57,152 bases of DNA from Clostridia bacterium (lineage in GTDB: Bacteria; Bacillota; Clostridia; Oscillospirales; CAG-272). The notes beneath the pieces were generated by a model, which did not search any database, was not told the origin of the DNA, and saw only the letters and a list, made by a program, of their open reading frames with translations. Each line of letters starts with the position of its first letter. The first letter of the stretch is position 1. This document shows, piece by piece, positions 8,244 through 16,712 of the stretch. The stretch is from the NCBI GenBank assembly GCA_017468385.1, contig JAFUIQ010000038.1, forward strand, positions 1 to 57,152, in the 5' to 3' direction. The position numbers were made by a program, and so were the translations under genes.

Positions 8244-8613
8244 ATCGGATCTGGTTCTCCGCACCCGGCGCAAGCAGGCCGAAACTGATGCCTATGGCAT
8301 CGTTGACCGCGCCCATCATATCCTCATCCAGATGCCCCATCTTTTCCCGCAGCCGTTTTTTATCAATGGTGCGTATCTGCTCCAGCAGTACCACAGAATC
8401 CCGGGACAATCCGACCTGGTCGGCATGGATATCAATATGAGTCGGCAGTTTCGTTTTGCCCACTTTGCTGGTGATCGCGGCCGCGATCACCGTCGGGCTG
8501 TATCGGTTTCCCACATCGTTCTGCACAATCAGAACCGGTCGGAGACCGCCCTGCTCACTGCCGATGACAGGACTGAGGTCTGCGTAATAAATATCTCCGC
8601 GCTTGATACTCAC
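8242..8613 (-). CDS. mazF: PemK/MazF family toxin (mRNA interferase), solitary
   Basis: The GTG start at 8611-8613 is preceded by GGAG nine bases upstream and gives a 123-residue protein starting with [20 protein letters not shown], the standard MazF opening. A longer frame reaching 8817 adds about 68 residues with no family similarity. Diagnostic segments are [39 protein letters not shown], the arginine and threonine of [11 protein letters not shown], and [10 protein letters not shown]. MazF enzymes cleave single-stranded RNA at short motifs and are held by a small MazE-type antitoxin. No antitoxin frame precedes it; the upstream 256 bases carry only the divergent promoter of the SPFH gene. 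Such NdoA-like chromosomal copies exist in Firmicutes, sometimes separated from a partner. Confidence 0.9.
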   Translation of the reverse strand: MSIKRGDIYYADLSPVIGSEQGGLRPVLIVQNDVGNRYSPTVIAAAITSKVGKTKLPTHIDIHADQVGLSRDSVVLLEQIRTIDKKRLREKMGHLDEDMMGAVNDAIGISFGLLAPGAENQIR

Positions 8614-8808
8614 GCTATCACACTCCGTTTTGGTATACTTCCCGCGGCGAGTGCCGCCCTTGTGGATATAGTATTTTCCGCCCGCCCCGCTTTTAGTCAC
8701 GGCAGACAAAAAATCCTCACTCCCCGCACTGTCAGTATATTCGACACCGCCCCGATCCGCCATTGCGGATCGGGATTGTAAATAAAATGTAAATTCCCCG
8801 GGTATATC

Positions 8809-8837
8809 TTGCGCCACCGGATTCTTTGTGATATCAT
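8809..8837 (+). promoter_or_regulatory. Probable promoter of the SPFH gene
   Basis: TTGCGC (8809-8814), a 17-base spacer and TATCAT (8832-8837) lie 32 bases before the ATG at 8870. Confidence 0.5.
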
Positions 8838-8869
8838 AATAATATCAAATACACCAAAGGAGTGGTATT

Positions 8870-9889
8870 ATGGAAGAAAAGATTCTGAAAGCAAAACGGG
8901 GTATGGATGTACTGATTTACTCCATCATCGCCTATGTGATCGCCTTCGCGGCCATGATCTACGGCGGCATTCTTATGGACGAGGGACGCACCTACGGCAT
9001 TCCGCTGTTCGTCATCGGTCTTGTGTGGATCTGCATCGGTTGGCTCCCTTTCCTGGGCCTGCGCGTGCTGAAGCCTCAGGAGGCTCTGGTGCTGACACTG
9101 TTCGGTAAATACACCGGCACTTTGAAGGGCGAGGGATTCTACTACATCAATCCCTTCTCCGTGGCCGTCAACCCGGCGGCGAGAACCTCTCTGCGCCAGA
9201 GCGGTGATGTGAACTCCGAGGTGAAGCCCGCCATCTCCGTGTCCTCCACGGGATCGGTCAGCGTTGCCCCGGCGGATAAAAAAATCTCCCTGAAGGTCAT
9301 GACGCTGAACAACAACAAGCAGAAGATCAACGACTGCCTGGGCAATCCGGTGGAGATCGGCATCGCCGTGATCTGGCGTGTGGCGGACACCGCCAAGGCG
9401 GTATTCAACGTGGACAACTACAAGGAATTTCTGTCCCTGCAGTGCGACGCGGCTCTGCGCAACATCGTGCGTGTATATCCTTATGATGTGGCTCAGAATG
9501 TGGATACCACCGGCGACGGCGAACCGGATGAGGGATCCCTGCGCGGCTCCAGCGAGATCGTGGCGGAGCGGATCAAGGGCGAGATCCAGTCCCGCGTAAA
9601 CGCGGCCGGTCTGGAAATCGTGGAAGCCCGCATCACCTATCTGGCTTACGCGCCGGAGATCGCGGCCGTCATGCTCCAGCGGCAGCAGGCATCCGCCATT
9701 GTGGACGCCCGGAAGATGATCGTGGACGGTGCGGTCGGCATGGTAGAGATGGCGCTGGCCAAGCTGAACGAGAACGACATCGTCCATCTGGATGAGGAGC
9801 GCAAGGCGGCCATGGTATCCAATCTGCTGGTGGTTCTGTGCGGCAACAAGGACGCACAGCCCGTGGTGAACTCGGGTAGTCTGTACTGA
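8870..9889 (+). CDS. SPFH/Band 7 domain membrane protein
   Basis: The 339-residue protein has two N-terminal hydrophobic stretches (about residues 15-33 and 46-64), followed by [33 protein letters not shown], the classic start of the SPFH (stomatin, prohibitin, flotillin, HflK/C) domain. It continues with [40 protein letters not shown] and a C-terminal helix rich in A, E and M ([30 protein letters not shown]). Members oligomerise on the membrane inner face and organise microdomains or proteases. Ribosome binding site AAAGGAGTGGTATT fixes the start. The stop overlaps the start of the ribbon-helix-helix gene by one base (TGATG), implying translational coupling. Confidence 0.88.
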   Translation: MEEKILKAKRGMDVLIYSIIAYVIAFAAMIYGGILMDEGRTYGIPLFVIGLVWICIGWLPFLGLRVLKPQEALVLTLFGKYTGTLKGEGFYYINPFSVAVNPAARTSLRQSGDVNSEVKPAISVSSTGSVSVAPADKKISLKVMTLNNNKQKINDCLGNPVEIGIAVIWRVADTAKAVFNVDNYKEFLSLQCDAALRNIVRVYPYDVAQNVDTTGDGEPDEGSLRGSSEIVAERIKGEIQSRVNAAGLEIVEARITYLAYAPEIAAVMLQRQQASAIVDARKMIVDGAVGMVEMALAKLNENDIVHLDEERKAAMVSNLLVVLCGNKDAQPVVNSGSLY

Positions 9890-10080
9890 TGGCGGACAAG
9901 GAAACCAAAAAGCAGATCCCTTTGCGGGTGTCGCCAAAGCTGTTTGAAGCACTCTCCCGCTGGGCGGAGGAGGACTTCCGTTCCATCAACGGACAGATTG
10001 AATATCTTCTGACGGAATGCGTCCGCCAGCACGAGAAAAACGGCGGATCTGTCCCCAAGGATCTGGGTAAAAAAGAATAA
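9889..10080 (+). CDS. Arc-like ribbon-helix-helix protein, 63 aa
   Basis: The 63-residue protein reads [20 protein letters not shown] then [20 protein letters not shown]: a beta strand (QIPLRVSP), two helices and the conserved [10 protein letters not shown] turn typical of the Arc/MetJ ribbon-helix-helix fold. Such dimers bind DNA with the strand; a role as repressor or as accessory to the SPFH protein is inference. It starts within the stop codon of the SPFH gene, so its level should follow that protein's translation. No toxin gene is next to it; the only toxin in the neighbourhood, mazF, lies on the other side of the SPFH gene on the opposite strand. Confidence 0.8.
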   Translation: MADKETKKQIPLRVSPKLFEALSRWAEEDFRSINGQIEYLLTECVRQHEKNGGSVPKDLGKKE

Positions 10081-10119
10081 AAAAGCATCCCCGATGGTTT
10101 AGCCTGAGCAGTAAAATGG

Positions 10120-10144
10120 CCGGTATGGATATATTCCATATCGG
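10120..10144. repeat. Small inverted repeat
   Basis: Arms CCGGTATGGA and TCCATATCGG around TATAT, with one G-T mismatch position, lie 40 bases after the ribbon-helix-helix gene. No clear T-tract follows, so termination is doubtful. The rest of 10081-10321 holds the two terminators listed separately. Confidence 0.4.
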
Positions 10145-10202
10145 CTGTTTTCTATTGCAACGCACATTCGGTGGCGAGCAAGTGCGCACTCGCAAACAAA
10201 GA

Positions 10203-10258
10203 AAAAGCCTCCCTTGTGGCGAGAAACTTGTTTCTCGCCACAAGGGAGCCTTTTCTTT
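10203..10258 (+). terminator. Long-stem terminator
   Basis: A perfect 19-bp stem (10209-10227 with 10230-10248) has only two loop bases and is followed by CCTTTTCTTT. The stem begins CTCCCTTGTGG, the same word that opens the palindromic element at 36024. Confidence 0.85.
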
Positions 10259-10279
10259 AGCCGTTGCTTCTGTTTATAA

Positions 10280-10320
10280 AATAAAGTTCCCACAAACCGT
10301 TCGGTCTGTGGGAACTTTTC
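10280..10320 (-). terminator. Terminator of the six-gene transporter operon
   Basis: Arms AAGTTCCCACA and TGTGGGAACTT lie just behind the stop of the minus-strand gene at 10322. The minus strand continues TATTTTAT and the plus strand TTTTCATT, so it may work both ways. Confidence 0.75.
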
Positions 10321-10321
10321 A

Positions 10322-10789
10322 TTATGCGGGTATCGCTTGCTTCGTCGGACGTTTTTTATACCGACGAATCAGCCAGACACACAGGAAAATCTCAAGGGCG
10401 AGTGCGGCGTAAAGCCAGAAAATGCTAAGATCCACGTCGCCCACGATGGTTGTAAGAATCAACATCCCCAGAGCCGTCATCCGGTCGCCAAGAATCAAAT
10501 AATCAAACATGCCGCTGCGATGGATCCGTACCAATGCCACGATCCACAGGACAATAAACACCGCTAAAATCAGCAGCCACAGCAAGCACCATTCCGCTTG
10601 ATCCATAAAGTAGCCGAACAGAACGGCATAGTACAAAGAGCACTGCGGCACATGAAACCCGAGAAGACTTCCCAACACATGAACGCCAAAGGGGGCATTG
10701 CTGAAGTGGATAAAGACTCCAATAACGGTAAAAACGCTCCACCACACAGCAAAGGAGATACGCGTCCATTTTTGGTTTATGTACGTCAT
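10322..10789 (-). CDS. Four-helix integral membrane protein of unknown function
   Basis: The start is placed at ATG 10787-10789 (MTYINQKWTR), behind AGAGGAGTCC; a longer frame would run into the preceding gene's end. The 155-residue product is almost entirely hydrophobic, with probable helices at roughly residues 10-30 (ISFAVWWSVFTVIGVFIHF), 36-58, 67-88 (CLLWLLILAVFIVLWIVALV) and 104-145, and a basic end RRYKKRPTKQ. I do not recognise a family. Only 31 bases separate it from the solute-binding gene, and a terminator follows, so it is the last gene of the transporter operon and may be a membrane component of it. Confidence 0.7.
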   Translation of the reverse strand: MTYINQKWTRISFAVWWSVFTVIGVFIHFSNAPFGVHVLGSLLGFHVPQCSLYYAVLFGYFMDQAEWCLLWLLILAVFIVLWIVALVRIHRSGMFDYLILGDRMTALGMLILTTIVGDVDLSIFWLYAALALEIFLCVWLIRRYKKRPTKQAIPA

Positions 10790-10820
10790 CTCTTTTGGAC
10801 TCCTCTCTTGTTTCCCGGAA

Positions 10821-13334
10821 TTACCGTCTTTCCGCCACATAGGTGGACACGCGGTTCTGGATCACGCGGGCCGTTTCGTCCAGGGATTTCTGTCCGGCGA
10901 AATACTGGGCCGCCTCTTCCTTGATGATATTGTTCACAGGCACGTTGTACCGCTGGACATGGTTCAGGGATTTCACGAAAGCGATCAGCTCATCCGCCAT
11001 TTCCTCATCCAGGAACACGCGGAATTCACTCTGCGGATAGGGATTGGGCATGCCGATCACGCCGCCTATGATGGGGGCCGATGTATCCACGGAGATCTCC
11101 GTATCCACCGCCTCCTCGGATTCCACAACTTCCTCCGTTTCGGCGGGAGCGGCCGTTTCCTCCGAGGTTTCCACCCGGGGTACAACCACCATATCGTCAT
11201 CGATGATGCCGTCATCGCCCTGGTTCTGCTGCCATTCCTCCCAGTTTTTCTTTTCCTCGGCCTGCTGCTCGACCACCTTATCCGCCAGCTTCTCCAGAGA
11301 GGACACACGGAGCGGGAAGGTGTACGTCAGGCTGTCCTGATATTCTTCGGTGAGGAAATAGCTGACGAAGGCCCACGCGCCGTCGATCACGGGGGATTTG
11401 GCGCTGATGGCAAAATTCATATCGTCCATGGTGATCACCGATCCGTTGCCGTTCATGGAAGGCAGGCCGATGGGGGTGATATTCTCCGAGTAGAAGGTAT
11501 GATTCATCATGCTGACATAGGACTCAAAGGACTGGATGTAGGCATGCTCCAGCATGGCCGCATCGGAGCGGAATCGGTTCTGGTACGCCTGGTAGAAGGT
11601 GTCGTCGTACTCCTCCTGGCTCTCCCAGATGGATTTGGTGGGAAGGGTCTTCACGTATTCCAGCACCTGCTTGAAATCATCGGTGTCGAAATAGCACTTG
11701 CCCGTATCCGCGTCCACGAATTCCTCATAGGCCAGGGTGCAGAACAATTCCAGCATCTGGTCTCTTGTCATATCGTAGAACACCACCGATTCCTCGGGGA
11801 TTCCCTTGGCCCACTGCAAAAATTCGCCCATGGTCCATTTCGTGCGGCCGCCCAGCATTTCTTCCTTACCGAGCAGGGTCTGCACGGTGAAGGAGGGCAT
11901 GATCTCATACAGCTTGCCGTTCACCTCCAGTGCCTGCAGCACATTGGGCAAAAAATCCTCCCGCTTCATGCCGGGATCGTTGTCGATGAAGGTGTACAGA
12001 TCGGCCAGAAGGCCCTTGGAGATGTAGTTGGACAGGGGCATGTAGGGGCTGACCAGCAGGATATCGGGCATCCGGCCGGCAATGATGTCGTTGTTCAGGG
12101 CGGTGACCGCCTGATCCATCATAGCCTGGTAATTGTACTCGCCCTCGCCGTTGTACTCCTGCAGCTCGTATTTCTTGATCTGCACCCGATACTCCTCGCT
12201 CTGGCGATTGAAGCGGAGCACCTTCTCCCGCAGATTCCAGTCATCGCCCACCACGGCGAGGGTCAGGATGAATTTGGGCACCACCTGATCGTCCGGCACC
12301 CGGTTCAGCATCATGATGGCTTCCTCACCGCTCAGATCGTCCCAGCCGCGGGCGATAAACTGATCCTGGGAGAGGATAATCAGCTCGTTCACGTTGGTGA
12401 CGGACAGATCGGAGTTCATAAAGTCCATCAGCTTGGTGGATGCGCCGGTGGCGGCATCGTAGCCGAACACGGCTTCCTGGGTGCTGTAGTAGAAGGTGTA
12501 TCCCTCACCGGCGTAGTAATTCCACACGTTGGCGAAGGTATCCGTATCCAATTCCACAGGGGCCAGCATCTTCTGGGCCTCCCAGTCCACGCCGATCATG
12601 GACATCTTGTTCACATTGCCGGAATAGTCGTTATAAAGCACGGTCAGCTCGCCGCCCGACGCCATCACATTGGTGATATAGCCGCCGTTCATGAGCTCCG
12701 ACACGTCGATGGTGCTGACCACCGTGCCGTCGCCGCTCATGCGGTACAGGGCCCGGTCGGAATCCAGGAACACCAGATCCTCCCCCAGCAGCTGGGCCCG
12801 GTTGATGTAGTGGTAGATGTATTCCCCATCCACCTCGCCGGAGGTATCGCCCCAGACATCCCTGGTGTCCACATCCGCCAGCACGGTGCCGTCGGCGGAA
12901 AGATGGACGATGCGGGTGTTTTCCGTATATTCATAGGTTTCCTCATCGTAGTGGGAGGAGAAAACCACCTGCCACAATGCCCCGTCGGGTGCGAAGAGCA
13001 TCTGCTGCACATAGCTGTTCTCGCCGATCTCCACGCCGGGCATATCCACCCGCGTCACGTTGGAGCCGTCCATGCCCATACGGAACAGGCGGGTTTCGGA
13101 CTGGTAGGTTTCCCGGTCGTAATAGGTACCGTACATATAGATGCTGCCGTCCTTCACAAACAGCCGCTCGATGTAGCTGATGTCCTCCGGCTTTTTCAGA
13201 TAGGAGGCACGGTATACGTGATCCACAATCTGCTTTTCGGCCACTTGCTTTTTGCCGCATCCCGCAAAAGAGGATGCACATCCGGCCAGCAGAAGAGCGG
13301 CCAGAGCCGCGGACAAAATCCGTTTCAATTTCAT
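10821..13334 (-). CDS. Extracellular solute-binding lipoprotein with N-terminal beta-propeller-like region
   Basis: The 837-residue protein has a lipoprotein signal (KRILSAALAALLLAGC, cysteine about residue 19). Residues about 45-340 are made of short strand-rich repeats of the type RLFRMGMDGSNVTRVDMPG, VHLSADGTVLADVDTR and RMSGDGTVVSTIDV, as in a beta-propeller. From about residue 350 (FILTLAVVGDDWNLREKVLRFNRQS) it becomes a family-1 solute-binding domain ending IIKEEAAQYFAGQKSLDETARVIQNR. An acidic, E/T-rich insert (about residues 700-745) lies near its end. Ordinary sugar-binding lipoproteins are 420-560 residues, so the propeller is a clear addition. Ligand unknown; a glycan or peptide is plausible. 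Ribosome binding site AAAAGGAGTCTGAC. It is the fifth gene of the operon, after the ectodomain gene. Confidence 0.88.
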   Translation of the reverse strand: MKLKRILSAALAALLLAGCASSFAGCGKKQVAEKQIVDHVYRASYLKKPEDISYIERLFVKDGSIYMYGTYYDRETYQSETRLFRMGMDGSNVTRVDMPGVEIGENSYVQQMLFAPDGALWQVVFSSHYDEETYEYTENTRIVHLSADGTVLADVDTRDVWGDTSGEVDGEYIYHYINRAQLLGEDLVFLDSDRALYRMSGDGTVVSTIDVSELMNGGYITNVMASGGELTVLYNDYSGNVNKMSMIGVDWEAQKMLAPVELDTDTFANVWNYYAGEGYTFYYSTQEAVFGYDAATGASTKLMDFMNSDLSVTNVNELIILSQDQFIARGWDDLSGEEAIMMLNRVPDDQVVPKFILTLAVVGDDWNLREKVLRFNRQSEEYRVQIKKYELQEYNGEGEYNYQAMMDQAVTALNNDIIAGRMPDILLVSPYMPLSNYISKGLLADLYTFIDNDPGMKREDFLPNVLQALEVNGKLYEIMPSFTVQTLLGKEEMLGGRTKWTMGEFLQWAKGIPEESVVFYDMTRDQMLELFCTLAYEEFVDADTGKCYFDTDDFKQVLEYVKTLPTKSIWESQEEYDDTFYQAYQNRFRSDAAMLEHAYIQSFESYVSMMNHTFYSENITPIGLPSMNGNGSVITMDDMNFAISAKSPVIDGAWAFVSYFLTEEYQDSLTYTFPLRVSSLEKLADKVVEQQAEEKKNWEEWQQNQGDDGIIDDDMVVVPRVETSEETAAPAETEEVVESEEAVDTEISVDTSAPIIGGVIGMPNPYPQSEFRVFLDEEMADELIAFVKSLNHVQRYNVPVNNIIKEEAAQYFAGQKSLDETARVIQNRVSTYVAERR

Positions 13335-13346
13335 GTCAGACTCCTT

Positions 13347-14411
13347 TTATTCCGATGTATGTTTGGGGCGGGTCAACCGATTGTAGGTTTCCTCTGTGTG
13401 CTCCTTCATCGACCGCGCACCGCGGCCGATGGCATCCCCCGCCGGTTTCCAGGCGATACCGATCCAGACCAGGCACAAAAGCACGGCCAGGGACAGAAGG
13501 ACGATCTCCGCCATCAGCAGAGACGCACAGCGGTACTGGGCCACCTGCGCCACGTTCTCCCACCAGGGATACGTGACCGGGGACACCCGCACGCCCAGGG
13601 TATCCATATGAGTGATATATTCCCACAAAGCGGGAACGGTAAAGCGGGAGGAATTCTCCACCACCACCGCGTCATCGCCGGGGGCAAAATGGGTTTCAAA
13701 CACATCCCGGGCAAATCCGTCCACGGGATTGGGCAGCACCGCTTCGTACACGGCGATCTCCCCGGCGTATTTGGCCGCCGGCGAATCAAAGAGAATGTAT
13801 GCCCGGGGAATCTCCCCGTAGGCATCATCGTACACCGTGCCCGCGGGGACTTTTCCCACGCCGCACACGATGTATTCTCCCTCACCGATGGTGACGGGCA
13901 TGCCCACCACGTGCAAAGCACCGAACAACTTCCACGCGGCCCGCTCATCCAAAAACACATATCCCGCGTTTTCCCCGCCGGGGGAAAGGTAACTGCCGCT
14001 GAGGATCTCCGGCCGGTGGATGTAGAAATACTCGCCGCCGAACACGGTGACACGCAGATTGGCGCTGTCCCGCTCGGTGCGGGCGTACATATCCGTCTCG
14101 GTGCTGTAGGCACAATACCACAGCCGTCCCCCCGCGGGGGATTCCAGGGATGCATCGGTCATGGCACGATCCACCGCGGCGGTGAGAGAATAGATCCGTC
14201 CGGGTACATCCCCCTCCCCCTCGGCGAAAAAGCCGCTGATCTGGGAAGCACCCCGGCCGTTCCATCGCCGGGCGGCCTGCTGATCCGTCAGCGCATCCGC
14301 CGTCTGGCGGCGAAGGATCCCGAGAATACCGGCGGCGCACAAAAGCAGCGCCAGGGCGGCGGCAGACAGAATCAGCGCTAAGCGCATTTTTTTATGTAGC
14401 TTCATCATCAT
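13347..14411 (-). CDS. MacB-core-like ectodomain membrane protein (ABC permease-like)
   Basis: The 354-residue protein has an N-terminal helix (LALILSAAALALLLCAAGIL), a large extracytoplasmic region, and a second helix near residue 295-320 (CASLLMAEIVLLSLAVLLCLVWIGIAW), followed by a basic cytoplasmic tail. The middle includes RVTVFGGEYFYIHRPEILSGSYLSPGG and YVFLDERAAWKLFGALHVVGMPVTIGEGEYIVCGV, the pattern of the MacB periplasmic core domain found in FtsX-type permeases. A true FtsX permease has four helices; only two are seen here, so it is a reduced form. Its start overlaps the adaptor stop (ATGATGA), giving tight coupling. A role in moving or scaffolding an exported substrate with the adaptor is inferred. 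Confidence 0.72.
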   Translation of the reverse strand: MMMKLHKKMRLALILSAAALALLLCAAGILGILRRQTADALTDQQAARRWNGRGASQISGFFAEGEGDVPGRIYSLTAAVDRAMTDASLESPAGGRLWYCAYSTETDMYARTERDSANLRVTVFGGEYFYIHRPEILSGSYLSPGGENAGYVFLDERAAWKLFGALHVVGMPVTIGEGEYIVCGVGKVPAGTVYDDAYGEIPRAYILFDSPAAKYAGEIAVYEAVLPNPVDGFARDVFETHFAPGDDAVVVENSSRFTVPALWEYITHMDTLGVRVSPVTYPWWENVAQVAQYRCASLLMAEIVLLSLAVLLCLVWIGIAWKPAGDAIGRGARSMKEHTEETYNRLTRPKHTSE

Positions 14412-16684
14412 CCGTTATTTTCGCTGAGGCGCACCTGCATGCCGTCGGAGATGGGCGACGCCGATGTGGTGATCACATACTGGCCGCTGACCGCGCCGGA
14501 CAGAGCGGAATTGGTATCGTCGGAGGCGATCACTTCCACCGGCACCCGCTTGGCGGTGTACCGATTGCCCAGAGGTGTGCTCTTGGCGCTGACGATCAAA
14601 ACGAACTTGCCCTCCGCGTCCTCGCGGACGGCGCTGTTGGGCACCACGCAGTCGTAGGATGCATTCTTATCGCCCATGGTGAAGGTGATGGATGTGCCCG
14701 GGGACACCTCTCCGGTCACGCTCAGGGTGATGATCTTATTTTTGCCCTGGCTGGCGGCGTCGGATTTGACAGACACCACCCGGGCCGTGGGGGCCTCGCC
14801 CCAATAATACCACTGCAGGGCAGCCTCATCGCCTACCTTGACCTTGGCCGCCTGCTCGGCGGTCACCGTGCATTTCACGGTGTATCCCATATCCGCCACG
14901 GTGATGGTCATCAGAGCCGCATTGGCCTCCGCTGTCTTGCCCACCAAAGCGGAGATGGATTCGATCACGCCCGCTACGGGAGAGGTAAGCTCGCTCTGCA
15001 CGGAGATCTTCTCCAGACGGGCAATTTCCTTCTCCTGCTTGGCGATCTGATCCTCGATCCGCTTCACTTCGATTTCATACTGCTTCCGGTTCAGCTGGGC
15101 GGTATCGCTGGTACCGTCGGCGTTGGCCTTGGCCGCCGCCACCTGCTTTTCCAGATCGTTTATCACCTTGGTCTGTGCGGTGATCTCCCGATTCTTTTCA
15201 TTGACACGGGTCTGGATCTGGCGGACGCCCTCGTCGGAGCCGCTGTCGATCAGCGCCTGCGCATCCCGCATCTGCTTTTCCAGATCGTTTTTCTTTTGGG
15301 TCAGTTCTTGGATCTCCTCACCCAGTTCTTCGTAACTCTGGTACTTCTGGATCTGTTTCAGATCCGCCTCGGCCTGCTTCGCGGTGGACTCGGCCTGCTC
15401 ATACTGGGCCCGGCACTGCTCCAACACCATTTCCGCATCCCGCAAGCTTACCCGAATAGTTTCCGCGTCGGCCTCGGCCTGCTTCACCGCGCCGTTCAAA
15501 CGGCCCAGCATAATATCGGACTGCATGGACTGCATATACTGCATGACCAGCGTATTGTACTGCTGCTCCGCCGTGTAAACGCTCTGGCGCAGCTGCAGCA
15601 GCGCACGGTATTCGCTCTCCAATGGCTCCAGGGCTTTGGCCGCCGCTTCCACAGCCGCCTTCAAAGCCGCCAGATCCTCCGCCGATGCGGAATTCTTTTT
15701 GGCATCGTATTCCGCCCGGGCGGCGTCGTAGGCTTTCTTCGCCTCCTGGTAGCGATCTTCCGTGAAATACCGCTCCTTCTGCTCCAGCTCGGCTTTCAGA
15801 TTATCGTATTCGGCTTTCTTCTGGCGGACCGTCTCCGCCGTCACGCTGCCGGGACGCTTGGATTCGTAATCCGTCACGGCGGCCTTGGCCGCATCCACGG
15901 CCATCTGAGCATCCTCCAGCCGGGCTTTCCATGTCTTGGCATCCGCATCCGCCTGGGCATAGGCCAGAGCGGCCTCGCCGTACACCTTTTGTGCGGCGTC
16001 ATACGCGGACTGGGCCTGGGTCAGAAGATCGGCGATCTCCTCGGCGGTGTAGTAGCCGTTGCCGCCCAAGGTGCCCTGCTTGCCGCCCAGACGGGCGATC
16101 TCCGCCGTATAGTAATCCACCATGGACTGTGCCTGGGACATTACGATCTTGGCGTTCTGGATCTCATCGTAGGTGGGAATTTTGGCCTGCTGGGCCTTAA
16201 TATCCGCCAATTCCGTCTGGATCAGTGCCAGGGTCGCCTTGGCATCGTTCAGTTCGGAGAGAAGTGCCTGATAGGTATCCTTGGCCGCATCGGCCGTGAG
16301 GGCCGGATCCTCCTGCTTTTTGCGGATCAGCTCCAATTCCAGATTGCTGAGGGCCAGTCTGGCCTCATCCAGTTCCCGGGAGTCGCCCGCTTCCAGCTTC
16401 ATGAGGACATCGCCCTTGGCCACGCTCTGGCCCACCCGCACGGCGATGGATTCCACCACGCGGGACTGCTCGATGCTCACCGTGTAGCTCTGGTTGGCTT
16501 CCACCACGCCGGTGGCCCGGATGCGGGAGGCGATGGATGCATACTGGGGATACTGCACCGCCACCTCGGGCAGGGAGTGATTCAGGATGGTATTGGAAAA
16601 CAGCGTCAGAACCAGCAAAACCAGCAAAATGATAATGATGGCGTTGCGGATCCAGATACGGCGTTTGGTTGTGGATTCAGTCAT
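14408..16684 (-). CDS. HlyD-type membrane fusion/adaptor protein with long coiled coil
   Basis: The ATG at 16682-16684 (MTESTTKRR) is preferred over a GTG two codons upstream because of its spacing from AAAGGAAGTA. The 758-residue protein has one N-terminal helix (NAIIIILLVLLVLTLFSNTI). A first lipoyl half-motif follows (VVEANQSYTVSIEQSRVVESIAVRVGQSVAKGDVLMKLEAG), then a very long alternating charged coiled coil (about residues 100-530). The second lipoyl half (LTSPVAGVIESISALVGKTAEANAALMTI) and beta-barrel/MP regions with PNSAVREDAEGKFVLIV complete it. The order matches HlyD/MacA adaptors, which normally link an exporter in the inner membrane to outer components. The coiled coil is unusually long. 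In a single-membrane cell it could reach through the wall. Confidence 0.85.
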   Translation of the reverse strand: MTESTTKRRIWIRNAIIIILLVLLVLTLFSNTILNHSLPEVAVQYPQYASIASRIRATGVVEANQSYTVSIEQSRVVESIAVRVGQSVAKGDVLMKLEAGDSRELDEARLALSNLELELIRKKQEDPALTADAAKDTYQALLSELNDAKATLALIQTELADIKAQQAKIPTYDEIQNAKIVMSQAQSMVDYYTAEIARLGGKQGTLGGNGYYTAEEIADLLTQAQSAYDAAQKVYGEAALAYAQADADAKTWKARLEDAQMAVDAAKAAVTDYESKRPGSVTAETVRQKKAEYDNLKAELEQKERYFTEDRYQEAKKAYDAARAEYDAKKNSASAEDLAALKAAVEAAAKALEPLESEYRALLQLRQSVYTAEQQYNTLVMQYMQSMQSDIMLGRLNGAVKQAEADAETIRVSLRDAEMVLEQCRAQYEQAESTAKQAEADLKQIQKYQSYEELGEEIQELTQKKNDLEKQMRDAQALIDSGSDEGVRQIQTRVNEKNREITAQTKVINDLEKQVAAAKANADGTSDTAQLNRKQYEIEVKRIEDQIAKQEKEIARLEKISVQSELTSPVAGVIESISALVGKTAEANAALMTITVADMGYTVKCTVTAEQAAKVKVGDEAALQWYYWGEAPTARVVSVKSDAASQGKNKIITLSVTGEVSPGTSITFTMGDKNASYDCVVPNSAVREDAEGKFVLIVSAKSTPLGNRYTAKRVPVEVIASDDTNSALSGAVSGQYVITTSASPISDGMQVRLSENNG

Positions 16685-16712
16685 TTTCACTACTTCCTTT
16701 CAGAATGGTGGC

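Noticed and set aside
8614-8817. N-terminal extension of MazF, or an antitoxin
   Set aside because: The extra 68 codons do not resemble MazF or MazE and have no ribosome binding site; the GTG at 8611-8613 has one at correct spacing.
10698-14381. A 1227-codon open frame on the plus strand
   Set aside because: It lies antisense to the solute-binding and ectodomain genes, is rich in H, G and V as third-frame antisense products of GC-rich genes are, and matches no family; the minus-strand genes have signal peptides and ribosome binding sites.
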